Below are positions 1 to 7,179 of a DNA stretch of 12,746 bases, piece after piece. The notes beneath the pieces are model-generated. The model was given only the letters and a program-made list of their open reading frames with translations, made no database searches and was not told where the DNA came from. The stretch comes from Nitrospirota bacterium (GTDB taxonomy: Bacteria; Nitrospirota; Thermodesulfovibrionia; Thermodesulfovibrionales; SM23-35), in NCBI GenBank assembly GCA_016212245.1, contig JACRGU010000099.1:1-12746 (forward strand). Reading direction: 5' to 3'. The translations under genes and the position numbers were made by a program. Numbering within the stretch: position 1 is the stretch's first letter; every line of letters starts with the position of its first letter.

Positions 1-105
1 GAGCCGAAGCAAACTCGGAGATTCCTCCCCCGTATTTAATACGGGTTGGAACAGGCTCCGCAATCCCATCACTTTGAGATTGCTTCGCCTTCGGCTCGCA
101 ATGAC
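1..105. repeat. Partial palindromic intergenic repeat with inverted ends
   Basis: The first nine bases (GAGCCGAAG) are the exact reverse complement of 89-97, and the right end continues as CGCAATGAC. This resembles the 'GTCATTGCGAG...' type of dispersed repeat found in many bacterial genomes. The left end, which should start a few bases earlier, lies outside the window. An inner palindrome at 29-45 (CCCGTATTTAATACGGG) can form a 7-bp stem with a 3-nt loop. No coding capacity is apparent. The right end carries the ATG at 101 that probably starts the downstream gene. Membership in a dispersed family is inferred from its look, since no second copy of this exact type is present in the window. Confidence 0.6.
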
Positions 106-2656
106 AAGAGTGGCCATAAAAATTATAGTGGTCTTTCTTTTGTTTTTATTTCCTGAAGTTTCCATGGCAAAAGAAGGCATGCCATTTCATAACCTCGATG
201 TCTCTCTCGACATAGAGTGGGAAGGCAGTGGCAGATATAAGGTTGTAAATGAGAGTTTCAGGGGTATTGATATATATGCCTACTTTTTCCCTGAGGATGT
301 TAACCTTGCCACTACCTATATTGAATACACAAAAAAATATTTAGAGCTATACGAAAAACTCATAGGAAGGTATCCCTACAAAAGATTCTCGATTGTGGAA
401 GGTTTCCTCCCTGAAGGATATTCGATACCAACCCTTACCCTTCTCGGCCAGGACGTGGCGAGGCTTCCATTTATTGTAGAGACATCACTCGGCCATGAGA
501 TACTTCATCAGTGGTTCGGGAACCTCGTTTATATTGATTACGAAAAGGGAAACTGGGCTGAGGGAATAACCACATACCTCTCAGACCATCTGTATGAAGA
601 GCAGAAGGGAAAAGGCTGGGAATATAGAAAAAAGATTCTCATAGACTATAAAAGCTATGTGGCACCAGAAAAAGAAACACCGCTTAAGGATTTTTTACGC
701 AGGACAGACTTTGCATCGAGGGCTATTGGTTACGGCAAGGGGGCAATGCTCTTTCATATGCTTAAAAACCTCGTGGGAGAAGAGAGATTTTATGGGTCAC
801 TTAAAACCCTTATCGCCGATAAAAAATTTCAAAAGGCATCATGGGATGATATCCAGCGTGCATTTGAAAAGACCTCAGGCCAGGATCTGAACTGGTTTTT
901 CAGGCAATGGGTGGATGAAAAAGGAATCCCAGTTTTAGAGATAAAAAATCAGAAGGTAAAAGGGAAGGGTGTTCAATCAGCTATCACCTTTGATATTGTT
1001 CAGAGAGGGAGACCATTTATCCTCGATGTCCCGGTTACTATAAAGACCGATACAGACATAATAAAAAAGGTCCTGAAGGTTAATAAAGAGAAAGAGGGTT
1101 TTGAGATTCCCTCTCCTGGTGAACCATACGAGATAATCATTGATGAAGACTATGATATCCTGAGAAGCCTGTCCTCAGGAGAGTTTCCTCCTGTAATAGC
1201 GCGGCTCCTCGGAGATGAAAAGAGGATTATAGTCCTTCCACAAAAAGATAGGGAGATGTATGCTGACATGATTGAGCTTTTCAAGAAGGAAGGCTTCGGT
1301 GTAAAAGAAGAAACGGAGGTTAAGGATGAAGATATAAAGATGTCTTCTCTTCTTATTCTTGGTAGTAAAAGTCCCGTCCTTAGAAGGACCTTTGGAAAGA
1401 TGGAACAACCTTCCTCAGGCTTTATATTTATGGTAAGAAAAAACCCTTTGAATCCCTCAAAGGTAATCGCCCTTGCACATGGTGATTCAGAAAAAGAGAT
1501 AAATGCTGCTGCAAAAAAGATATTCCATTATGGGAAATATAGCCTGGTTGCTTTTAAGGAAGGGGAAAATATTGAAAAAAAGATTGAAGAAAGTGAAAGG
1601 GGGTTGAGGATGCCTTTAAAAGAACCTGTAGTTGGTATCGAGGTGGCAAAGGTCCTAAATGTGGATGAAATAATAAAGAGGGTTTCGGATAAAAAGATAA
1701 TCTATATCGGAGAATTCCATGACAGATATGAGCATCACATGGTACAGCTCGAGATAATAAAGGCACTGTATAAGAAAAATCCAAGGATAGCCATAGGTAT
1801 GGAAATGTTTCAGAGACCATATCAAAAGGCAGTGGATGATTATATAGCAGGTGGTATTGATGAAAGGGAATTCTTAAAGTCGTCTGAGTATTTTAAAAGA
1901 TGGGGGTTTGATTATAACCTCTACAGGGATATTATGGAGTTTGCAAAAGAGGAGAAGATACCTGTAGCAGCCCTGAATCTTAAAAAGGAGATTGTAGAAA
2001 AGGTCTCAGATAGTGGCATTGAATCCCTTACAGAAGAGGAAAGGGGAGAGATACCTGAAGAGATTGATCTGACCGATGAAGGATACAAAAACAGGCTCAG
2101 AGAGGTTTTCGAAAAACATAAGGATTCAGAAAAGAAGAACTTTGATTTCTTCTATCAGGCACAGGTCTTATGGGATGAGACTATGGCAGAGATGATAGAT
2201 AATTTTCTCAAGAAAAATCCTGACTATCAGATGGTAATCCTTGCTGGTGGTGGTCATATCTCTTTTGGCTCCGGCATCCCTAAAAGGGCCTTCAGGCGTA
2301 ATGGATTTGATTATTCAATAATCCTTAACGAAGAATCTATTGAAAGAGGGATTGCTGATTTTGTCCTCTTCACAAAGTTAGAAACCCCACCCTCTTCGCC
2401 AAAGCTCATGGTCATACTCGATGAAGAAGATGGGAGGGTAAGGATAAAGGACTTCCCCCCGGATAGTGTTTCAGAAAAGGCTGGTTTAAAGAAAAATGAT
2501 ATTATCCTTTCATTAGATGGATTTAATATTGAGGCTATTGATGACATAAAGATATTTCTTCTTGATAAAAAACAGGGTGATACCATTAAGGTCAGGGTCT
2601 TAAGGAAAAGATTTCTATTAGGGGAAAAAGAGATGGAATTCGATGTGACTATTTAA
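101..2656 (+). CDS. Secreted M1-like metallopeptidase / ChaN (TIKI-like) / PDZ fusion protein
   Basis: With ATG 101 the product is 851 aa. Residues 1-23 form a signal peptide (hydrophobic core VVFLLFLF, probable cleavage after SMA), so the protein is likely periplasmic or exported. Residues ~50-285 are an M1 (gluzincin) catalytic region: HEILHQWFGN with zinc ligands H132 and H136, E154 in GNWAEG, and the Tyr-containing motif YGKGA at Y211. The usual GAMEN motif is replaced by a GYSIPTLTLLG segment. Residues ~525-755 match ChaN/haem-binding-uptake (TIKI superfamily), with GEFH (537-540), GMEMFQR and GGGH (716-719). Residues ~767-850 are a PDZ domain. The large N-terminal beta domain expected of M1 enzymes is almost absent. 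A TTG at 74 and a GTG at 110 are alternative starts; none has a clear ribosome-binding site, and ATG 101 gives the best signal peptide. Its substrate is unknown. It could act in proteolysis at the cell envelope or in haem handling; neither is proven by sequence. Confidence 0.85.
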   Translation: MTRVAIKIIVVFLLFLFPEVSMAKEGMPFHNLDVSLDIEWEGSGRYKVVNESFRGIDIYAYFFPEDVNLATTYIEYTKKYLELYEKLIGRYPYKRFSIVEGFLPEGYSIPTLTLLGQDVARLPFIVETSLGHEILHQWFGNLVYIDYEKGNWAEGITTYLSDHLYEEQKGKGWEYRKKILIDYKSYVAPEKETPLKDFLRRTDFASRAIGYGKGAMLFHMLKNLVGEERFYGSLKTLIADKKFQKASWDDIQRAFEKTSGQDLNWFFRQWVDEKGIPVLEIKNQKVKGKGVQSAITFDIVQRGRPFILDVPVTIKTDTDIIKKVLKVNKEKEGFEIPSPGEPYEIIIDEDYDILRSLSSGEFPPVIARLLGDEKRIIVLPQKDREMYADMIELFKKEGFGVKEETEVKDEDIKMSSLLILGSKSPVLRRTFGKMEQPSSGFIFMVRKNPLNPSKVIALAHGDSEKEINAAAKKIFHYGKYSLVAFKEGENIEKKIEESERGLRMPLKEPVVGIEVAKVLNVDEIIKRVSDKKIIYIGEFHDRYEHHMVQLEIIKALYKKNPRIAIGMEMFQRPYQKAVDDYIAGGIDEREFLKSSEYFKRWGFDYNLYRDIMEFAKEEKIPVAALNLKKEIVEKVSDSGIESLTEEERGEIPEEIDLTDEGYKNRLREVFEKHKDSEKKNFDFFYQAQVLWDETMAEMIDNFLKKNPDYQMVILAGGGHISFGSGIPKRAFRRNGFDYSIILNEESIERGIADFVLFTKLETPPSSPKLMVILDEEDGRVRIKDFPPDSVSEKAGLKKNDIILSLDGFNIEAIDDIKIFLLDKKQGDTIKVRVLRKRFLLGEKEMEFDVTI

Positions 2657-4262
2657 CTATCCTGAGCTTTCGAGAACCTTCCTTATCAAGGATCTCCCTT
2701 ATCAGGTGTGCCATCTTGTGAATCTCATAAGGCTTTGTAATTACTGCATTCATCTCTGCAGGGATATGTTCAATCTGTTCGCAGATACCGTAGCCTGTTA
2801 CAATGATGAACTTAATATCAGGGTTAATCGCCTTCAACTCATTGAAGACTTCCATGCCCGACTTCTTAGGCATTACCATATCCGAGATTATAAGGTCAAT
2901 CTTCTTTGCTTCATTTCTGTAAATCTCAAGTGCCTCTTCGCCGTCCCTTGCAGACAGCACATTATAACCAAGACGATTCGGTGTAGTGGCGCACAGGGTT
3001 CTGAGTGTATCGTCATCCTCGACAATTAGAATCGTTTCATCCCTGCGGGATATCATGATTTTCTCTCTCTCAGCCTCACCGGCAGGGGCTGATATTTCAG
3101 ATAGTTCAGGCTGGATTGCAGGCAGGTATATCTTGAAGGTTGTCCCCTCACCCAATTTACTATTCACATCAATCCATCCTTCATGGGTATTCACTACGGA
3201 ATAAACAATGGCAAGGCCAAGGCCTGTCCCTTTACCAACCTCTTTTGTTGTAAAGAATGGGTCAAATATCTTCGGGATATCCTCCTCCGGGATACCACGC
3301 CCTGTATCAGAGACTGAAAGGCATACATAATCCCTCTTTTTAGCATCCTGACTCATAACCGGAAAGTCCTCAGGCAAGTGGTATGTTTCAGTCCTGAATT
3401 CTAAGACCCCCACATTCTTCATAGCATCCCTGGCATTCACAGCGAGGTTCATTAATACCTGTGTAAGATGTCCGGCATCAACCTTGATTTCTGGGATTCC
3501 TTTCTGGAGGTTCAATTTTATCTCGACTGATTCCTCGACCATGGGCCTTATGAAATGCATTGTTTCTTCTATAAAGAAATTAAGGTCAATCCTCTTTGGT
3601 TCCATAGGCATTCGCCTGCTAAAGATAAGTAGCTGTCTTGTCAGGTCGGCACCCCTCTCACATAGTGTAATTATAGTGCGCATTCTTCCATAGTCCTGAG
3701 AGCCTGGAGGCATGTCTTCGAGGCAGAGGTGCGTAAATCCCAATATACCTGTCAGGATATTATTGAAATCATGAGCTATTCCACCTGCAAGCCTTCCTAT
3801 TGATTCTATCTTCTGTGCCTGGAAAAGTAATTCCTGGAGCCTTTGTCTTTCTGCATCAGCCTGTTCTTTAGCCTTACGGTCAGCCCATATCTCGAGGACC
3901 CTCGAAACCCTGCCTGGAAGGCCTATGATGTTCTTCTTGAGAATGTAATCAATAGCACCTTCTCTTAGACTTTCTACGGCTAACAGTTCATCACCTACAC
4001 CTGTGATAAATATTATAGGTGCATCTATATTTTTCTCCTGACATATATGGATTGCTTCTATACCTGTTATGTCAGGTAGTGCATAATCTGCAATGATGAT
4101 GTCTGCATCGAGGTCTGTAAGCTTCTCAAGGAACTCCTTTCTGTTCCTTGCCACTTCAGATGTAACATCAAATCCACCTCTTCTGAGCTCGTGAAGCTCA
4201 AGCTCCACATCATCAGGATTGTCCTCAAGAAAGAAGACTTTAAGTTTACGCCTTTCAGTCAT
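2649..4262 (-). CDS. Soluble hybrid histidine kinase, REC-HisKA-HATPase-REC
   Basis: The 537-aa product has no membrane segment and no PAS domain. Residues ~7-125 are a receiver domain (acidic pair E13/D14, phospho-acceptor D59 in IIIADY, T87, K109). A short helical linker (~126-150) leads to the HisKA dimerisation box with H164 in GGIAHDFNN. The ATPase domain follows, with N box LMNLAVNARDAM near N276, then DTGRGIP and GTGLGLA near 320-355. Residues ~413-530 are a second receiver (VEDDD, D461 in LIISDMVMP, T489, K510). All phosphotransfer residues are present, so it should be active as a cytoplasmic phosphorelay node whose input is phosphorylation of its first receiver. Its start lies 2 bp after the stop of the Rcp1-like regulator gene, implying translational coupling. 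The 3' end overlaps the convergent peptidase gene by 8 bp. Target and signal cannot be read from sequence. Confidence 0.93.
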   Translation of the reverse strand: MTERRKLKVFFLEDNPDDVELELHELRRGGFDVTSEVARNRKEFLEKLTDLDADIIIADYALPDITGIEAIHICQEKNIDAPIIFITGVGDELLAVESLREGAIDYILKKNIIGLPGRVSRVLEIWADRKAKEQADAERQRLQELLFQAQKIESIGRLAGGIAHDFNNILTGILGFTHLCLEDMPPGSQDYGRMRTIITLCERGADLTRQLLIFSRRMPMEPKRIDLNFFIEETMHFIRPMVEESVEIKLNLQKGIPEIKVDAGHLTQVLMNLAVNARDAMKNVGVLEFRTETYHLPEDFPVMSQDAKKRDYVCLSVSDTGRGIPEEDIPKIFDPFFTTKEVGKGTGLGLAIVYSVVNTHEGWIDVNSKLGEGTTFKIYLPAIQPELSEISAPAGEAEREKIMISRRDETILIVEDDDTLRTLCATTPNRLGYNVLSARDGEEALEIYRNEAKKIDLIISDMVMPKKSGMEVFNELKAINPDIKFIIVTGYGICEQIEHIPAEMNAVITKPYEIHKMAHLIREILDKEGSRKLRIVK

Positions 4263-4264
4263 GA

Positions 4265-4708
4265 TTATCTTATAATTGGATGCTCATTTATTAAAAGCCA
4301 GTAATACCTTATAGTCCTGACTGTCTCAGTAAACTGGTCAAAGTCAACAGGCTTTCTTATGTAACTATTTACCCCGAGGTTATAGGCATCTACGATATCT
4401 CTCTCTTCTTTTGAAGATGTAAGAACCACAACAGGAATCATCTTGAGCTTACTGTCCTCTTTTATCCTCCTGAGAATCTCTATCCCATCTACCTTTGGCA
4501 ACTTAAGGTCAAGTAGTATAACGCCCGGAAGCCTGTGTTTTGAATTAGAATACTTTCCAGTATAAAAGAGATAGTCTATTGCCTCCTGTCCATCACGTAC
4601 CACTTCTATGGGATTCGCAATATTGTTTTTTTTGAGTGCATGAAGCGTCAGCTCCACATCATCAGGATTGTCCTCCACGAGGAGAACAGTTAAAAATTCC
4701 TTTATCAT
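4265..4708 (-). CDS. Rcp1-like single-domain response regulator
   Basis: This 147-aa protein is a lone receiver domain with no DNA-binding output. It opens with VLLVEDNPDDVELTLHAL (acidic residues E12/D13), has phospho-acceptor D67 in ILLDLKLP, T97 in VVLTSS and K119 in YIRKP. The 'EDNPDDVELTLHAL' opening and the long loop before D67 (YTGKYSNSKHRLP) are typical of the Rcp1/phytochrome-associated response regulators. That family usually pairs with kinases of the 'SYSVSHDLKAPLRG' type, exactly what the upstream gene encodes. It probably receives phosphate from that kinase and passes it to, or modulates, the downstream hybrid kinase. A strong ribosome-binding site (4715-4722) supports the ATG at 4708. 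The first receiver of the hybrid kinase is a likely paralogue. Confidence 0.93.
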   Translation of the reverse strand: MIKEFLTVLLVEDNPDDVELTLHALKKNNIANPIEVVRDGQEAIDYLFYTGKYSNSKHRLPGVILLDLKLPKVDGIEILRRIKEDSKLKMIPVVVLTSSKEERDIVDAYNLGVNSYIRKPVDFDQFTETVRTIRYYWLLINEHPIIR

Positions 4709-4714
4709 CTCTAT

Positions 4715-4722
4715 CCTCCTTT
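4715..4722 (-). promoter_or_regulatory. Strong ribosome-binding site of the Rcp1-like regulator
   Basis: Reading the minus strand gives AAAGGAGG, six bases before the ATG at 4708. It is one of the clearest Shine-Dalgarno sites in the window and fixes this start. Confidence 0.85.
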
Positions 4723-4761
4723 CTAAATATTGACTCCTGCATAATAAATGTCCGCTGTTTC

Positions 4762-4907
4762 GTCATTCCGTGCTTGCTTGCCCTCGAAGTCCTTAATCGG
4801 GGGACACGGAATCCAGGGTTTCCCGTGAAAACGGGAATCCAATTCCTTTGTATAGTTCCCTGCTTTCGCAGGGACGGCGTCTGGATTCCTGCCTACGCAG
4901 GAATGAC
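4762..4907. repeat. Composite palindromic repeat element (MITE-like), 146 bp
   Basis: The element opens with GTCATTCC and closes with its inverted copy GGAATGAC. Inside are several perfect or near-perfect hairpins: ATTCCGTG (4765-4772) against CACGGAAT (4805-4812) with a long loop; TCCCGTGAAAACGGGA near 4820-4836; CCCTGCTTTCGCAGGG at 4858-4873; and ATTCCTGCCTACGCAGGAAT at 4885-4904. It belongs to the same family as the 65-bp element at 6520-6584 but looks like two or more units joined together. It has no transposase and fills most of the 256-bp gap between the haem kinase and its response regulator, so any regulator-specific promoter must lie in or beside it. Short open frames across it are not believable genes. 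Confidence 0.85.
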
Positions 4908-4964
4908 AAAATATATAAGCGTAGGGCATTAATATTACAGGTATTAATAGCTTGTTACCTGCCA

Positions 4965-6485
4965 CTATTTCTCAATGGGCAACTTCACGAAAAATGTTGC
5001 CCCTTTCCCGGGCTCTGATTCAGCCCATACCTTCCCATGGTGGCGATCAACAATCCTCTTTACGAGTGCAAGACCAACGCCTGTGCCTTCATATTCCTCA
5101 GGCAGATGGAGCTTTTGAAAGACCTGGAATATCTTATCGTGATACTGCATATCAAAACCTATACCATTGTCTCTGACGAATATTGTATCATTTCCCTCAT
5201 TAAACCCTATGATAATCTCCGGCTTCTCTTTCTCACGGGTAAACTTAATAGCATTCGATATAATATTAGAAAAGACAGTCTGCATCAGGGTTGAATCACA
5301 TCTTATTATTGGTAAATCCCCTATCTTTATAGATATACCCCTCGACTCAATCTCTCCTCTGAAATCCTCAAGTACATTATTCAGCATATCACTGAACTTC
5401 ACATGTCGTGGTTGAAGCTCTATCATTCCGGCCCTCGATAGTGTAAGCATATCATCTATCAATGCTGACATCCTGCCTATATTTTCCCTGATCCTGTTCA
5501 GGTAGTGTGTGCCCCTCTCATTTATCTGTACTGAATATTCCTCCATGAGCATCTTCGAGAACCCATCAATACCCCTCAGGGGTGCCTTCAGGTCATGAGA
5601 GACAGAATAGGAAAATGCCTCGAGCTCTTTATTTGCATCGGCAAGTTCTTTATATACCCTCCTGAGGAGATTGTTCTTCTCCTCAAGCGTTTCTGCCATC
5701 TGATTAAAGGAGGCTACGAGGTTACCAATCTCATCAGGTCGCCTTATATCAATCCTCATAGAATAATCACCTTCTGGTATTCTCATTGTAAGTTCCTTTA
5801 TCTTACTGGTAAAATCCATTAGAGGCTGTCTTACTAATTTAGACAGTATTATATAAATTAAGACAACTACAGCACATACACCGAGAATGGTTACCATGAT
5901 ATTGCGGTTTCTGAGTTCAGCAATGGCTGCATAACTTCTGTCAGCAGACTTCCTTACTACCATACCACCCAGGACCTTTCTCGAAGAACCGTGACAATGA
6001 TAGCATTCCATGTGATTTAGTATGGGATGTGCTGTAATAATGTATCTCTTCCCATGGACCTCTTCTTCAAATACCCTCACAGGTTCTTTGCCTGTCTTTA
6101 ATGACCCATCCAGTGCCTGTAAAACGGTCTTACTCGAAATAAAATCAGCTACCTTAGAGTTTATCCTCTCCTCATGAGTAGCATAGGCTATCTTCTGGTC
6201 GAGGTCGCAGATAAATATCTCTATATCCTTCCACTCTTCTCTTATGTTTGATAATCGTCTTTGTATAACCTCCCTGTCTCCAGTCGACATAGGGTAAGGG
6301 GATTTTATGCCTGCATAGATCATGTGCGAAATATCCTCACTTGATATGGCTATCTCTTTCACCATATCCTTTGTCTGACGGGAGGCAGTCATGTAGATTA
6401 TAACTATCATAATTACAGTAACACTAACTGCCAAAACAAATAGAATCGTTCTGCTTAAGCGCCTTCTAATAAATCCCAATGTCAT
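4965..6485 (-). CDS. Membrane sensor histidine kinase with haem-binding (CxxCH) periplasmic domain
   Basis: The 506-aa protein has one membrane helix at ~14-33, a periplasmic region at ~35-194 and a second helix at ~196-214. The periplasmic region resembles the DUF3365/Tll0287-type sensor and carries a c-type haem motif CYHCH (161-165). A HAMP linker (~216-270) follows, then HisKA with H297 in SYSVSHDLKAPLRG, and an ATPase domain (N box SNIISNAIKF, DNGIGFD, GTGVGLAL). All catalytic boxes are intact. A covalently bound haem suggests sensing of redox state or of a gas such as NO or O2; this is inferred from the motif. The HisKA type matches kinases that partner with Rcp1-like regulators, and such a gene is next in line. 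The start has only a weak upstream AAGAAG. Palindromic repeats lie both before and after the gene. Confidence 0.92.
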   Translation of the reverse strand: MTLGFIRRRLSRTILFVLAVSVTVIMIVIIYMTASRQTKDMVKEIAISSEDISHMIYAGIKSPYPMSTGDREVIQRRLSNIREEWKDIEIFICDLDQKIAYATHEERINSKVADFISSKTVLQALDGSLKTGKEPVRVFEEEVHGKRYIITAHPILNHMECYHCHGSSRKVLGGMVVRKSADRSYAAIAELRNRNIMVTILGVCAVVVLIYIILSKLVRQPLMDFTSKIKELTMRIPEGDYSMRIDIRRPDEIGNLVASFNQMAETLEEKNNLLRRVYKELADANKELEAFSYSVSHDLKAPLRGIDGFSKMLMEEYSVQINERGTHYLNRIRENIGRMSALIDDMLTLSRAGMIELQPRHVKFSDMLNNVLEDFRGEIESRGISIKIGDLPIIRCDSTLMQTVFSNIISNAIKFTREKEKPEIIIGFNEGNDTIFVRDNGIGFDMQYHDKIFQVFQKLHLPEEYEGTGVGLALVKRIVDRHHGKVWAESEPGKGATFFVKLPIEK

Positions 6486-6519
6486 GTCACTAACACTTCT
6501 TTACATTGTTATTTCTTTC

Positions 6520-6584
6520 GTCATTCCCGTGAAAACGGGAATCCAGAAGGTAAGAGTCTGGATTCCTGCTTTTGCAGGAATGAC
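6520..6584. repeat. Palindromic repeat element (MITE-like), 65 bp
   Basis: The element opens with GTCATTCC and closes with GGAATGAC. It contains two perfect 8-bp stem, 4-nt loop hairpins: ATTCCCGT/ACGGGAAT at 6523-6542 and ATTCCTGC/GCAGGAAT at 6562-6581. They are joined by an inner inverted pair ATCCAG (6541-6546) and CTGGAT (6558-6563), so the whole sequence can fold as a long imperfect inverted repeat or cruciform. Its ends and hairpins match the composite element at 4762-4907, showing two copies of one dispersed family within 1.8 kb. It lies between the cytochrome gene and the haem-kinase gene and could act as an RNA processing, stabilising or attenuating structure. Confidence 0.9.
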
Positions 6585-6590
6585 ACCCTC

Positions 6591-6622
6591 GAACCTTTGA
6601 ACTTTTGAACCTTTGGACATTT
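6591..6622. repeat. Degenerate 8-bp tandem repeat (four units)
   Basis: Four consecutive octamers read GAACCTTT, GAACTTTT, GAACCTTT and GGACATTT. They sit directly between the palindromic element and the 3' end of the cytochrome gene. No function can be assigned; they may be replication slippage or a remnant of repeat insertion. Confidence 0.7.
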
Positions 6623-6625
6623 GGT

Positions 6626-7102
6626 TCAGTGTGCTCCTCCATATATCATCGGTTTGAACCTGAATGCCTTGACCCTTTCTTCTGTATGACAGCCCATGCA
6701 GTCTTCCATACTCAGATGCCCTTTTATATCATGCCTATTCTTTGTCCTTATATGTGCACTACCAGGGCCATGACAGACCTCGCAACCTGCATTCTTTAAA
6801 TGGGGAGTCTTCTCAGGGCTTTCAAAACCACCCGCTCTACCATGTCCAGTAGTATGGCAGGGATAGCATTTCTTAATCTCTTCCTCAGTCAAACCCATTT
6901 TCACCCTTTCAATGCTTTCAAATGACCTGCTCTTTTTGGCATATTTCATAAAGTTGTTATATTCTTTTTCGTGGCAACCCTTACAGGCCAGAGAACCAAC
7001 ATATCTAAGTGTTCTAATATTAGTCTCACCAGAACTTAAAGATAAGTTTATGACTGATATAAACAGGGTAACTATAGTAGTTGATAACAAGAGCCTTAAC
7101 AT
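6626..7102 (-). CDS. Periplasmic tetrahaem cytochrome c
   Basis: The 158-aa precursor starts with a hydrophobic export signal (~1-24). It then carries four CxxCH haem-attachment motifs: CKGCH (40-44), CYPCH (79-83), CEVCH (107-111) and CMGCH (135-139). The spacing and segments such as 'CEVCHGPGSAH' and 'CHTTGHG' resemble the cytochrome c554-type family found in sulfate, metal and nitrogen-oxide metabolism. Extra His residues (e.g. H87, H117, H124) could be axial ligands. There is no terminal membrane anchor, so it is probably a soluble periplasmic electron carrier or small reductase subunit. It lies directly upstream of the haem-containing kinase, so the two may share a redox signal. The ribosome-binding site is weak (AAAAAG before ATG). 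The partner oxidoreductase is not in the window. Confidence 0.9.
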   Translation of the reverse strand: MLRLLLSTTIVTLFISVINLSLSSGETNIRTLRYVGSLACKGCHEKEYNNFMKYAKKSRSFESIERVKMGLTEEEIKKCYPCHTTGHGRAGGFESPEKTPHLKNAGCEVCHGPGSAHIRTKNRHDIKGHLSMEDCMGCHTEERVKAFRFKPMIYGGAH

Positions 7103-7122
7103 CTTTTTAACTTATTTCTTTA

Positions 7123-7152
7123 AATATAAACAATAAATAAGGCGTGATGCAA
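7123..7152 (-). promoter_or_regulatory. Possible sigma-70 promoter for the cytochrome/kinase gene set
   Basis: On the minus strand TTGCAT (7152-7147) is followed after 18 bases by TATATT (7128-7123), about 20 bases before the cytochrome start. This matches four of six and five of six consensus bases. It sits in the only gap larger than 35 bp between the operon ending in panB and the cytochrome gene. The AT-rich setting makes chance matches likely, so this is a suggestion only. Confidence 0.35.
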
Positions 7153-7179
7153 CAGGAAAAAATTTAATGACCTGCTATT

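Noticed and set aside
74..100. TTG 74 as start of the peptidase fusion
   Set aside because: It would translate the repeat end into an Arg/Leu-rich leader that spoils the signal peptide, and has no ribosome-binding site.
1554..1820. Antisense open frames over the peptidase fusion gene
   Set aside because: They oppose a long, motif-rich coding frame and show no recognisable domain or start signal.
4636..4932. 98-aa plus-strand open frame
   Set aside because: It runs antisense over the response regulator and then through the repeat; the residue content is that of the repeat, not a protein family.
4723..4965. 80-aa minus-strand open frame between the regulator and the haem kinase
   Set aside because: It translates the palindromic repeat (peptide of the 'CHSCVGRNPD' type often misannotated in repeats), has no ribosome-binding site and no domain.
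4762..6584. CRISPR-like array made of the recurring palindromes
   Set aside because: The copies differ in length, lie 1.6 kb apart with a full gene between them, and show no regular spacers or cas genes.
7103..7179. Intrinsic terminator after panB
   Set aside because: The gap is AT-rich and has a T run on the minus strand, but I could not find a convincing GC stem before it.
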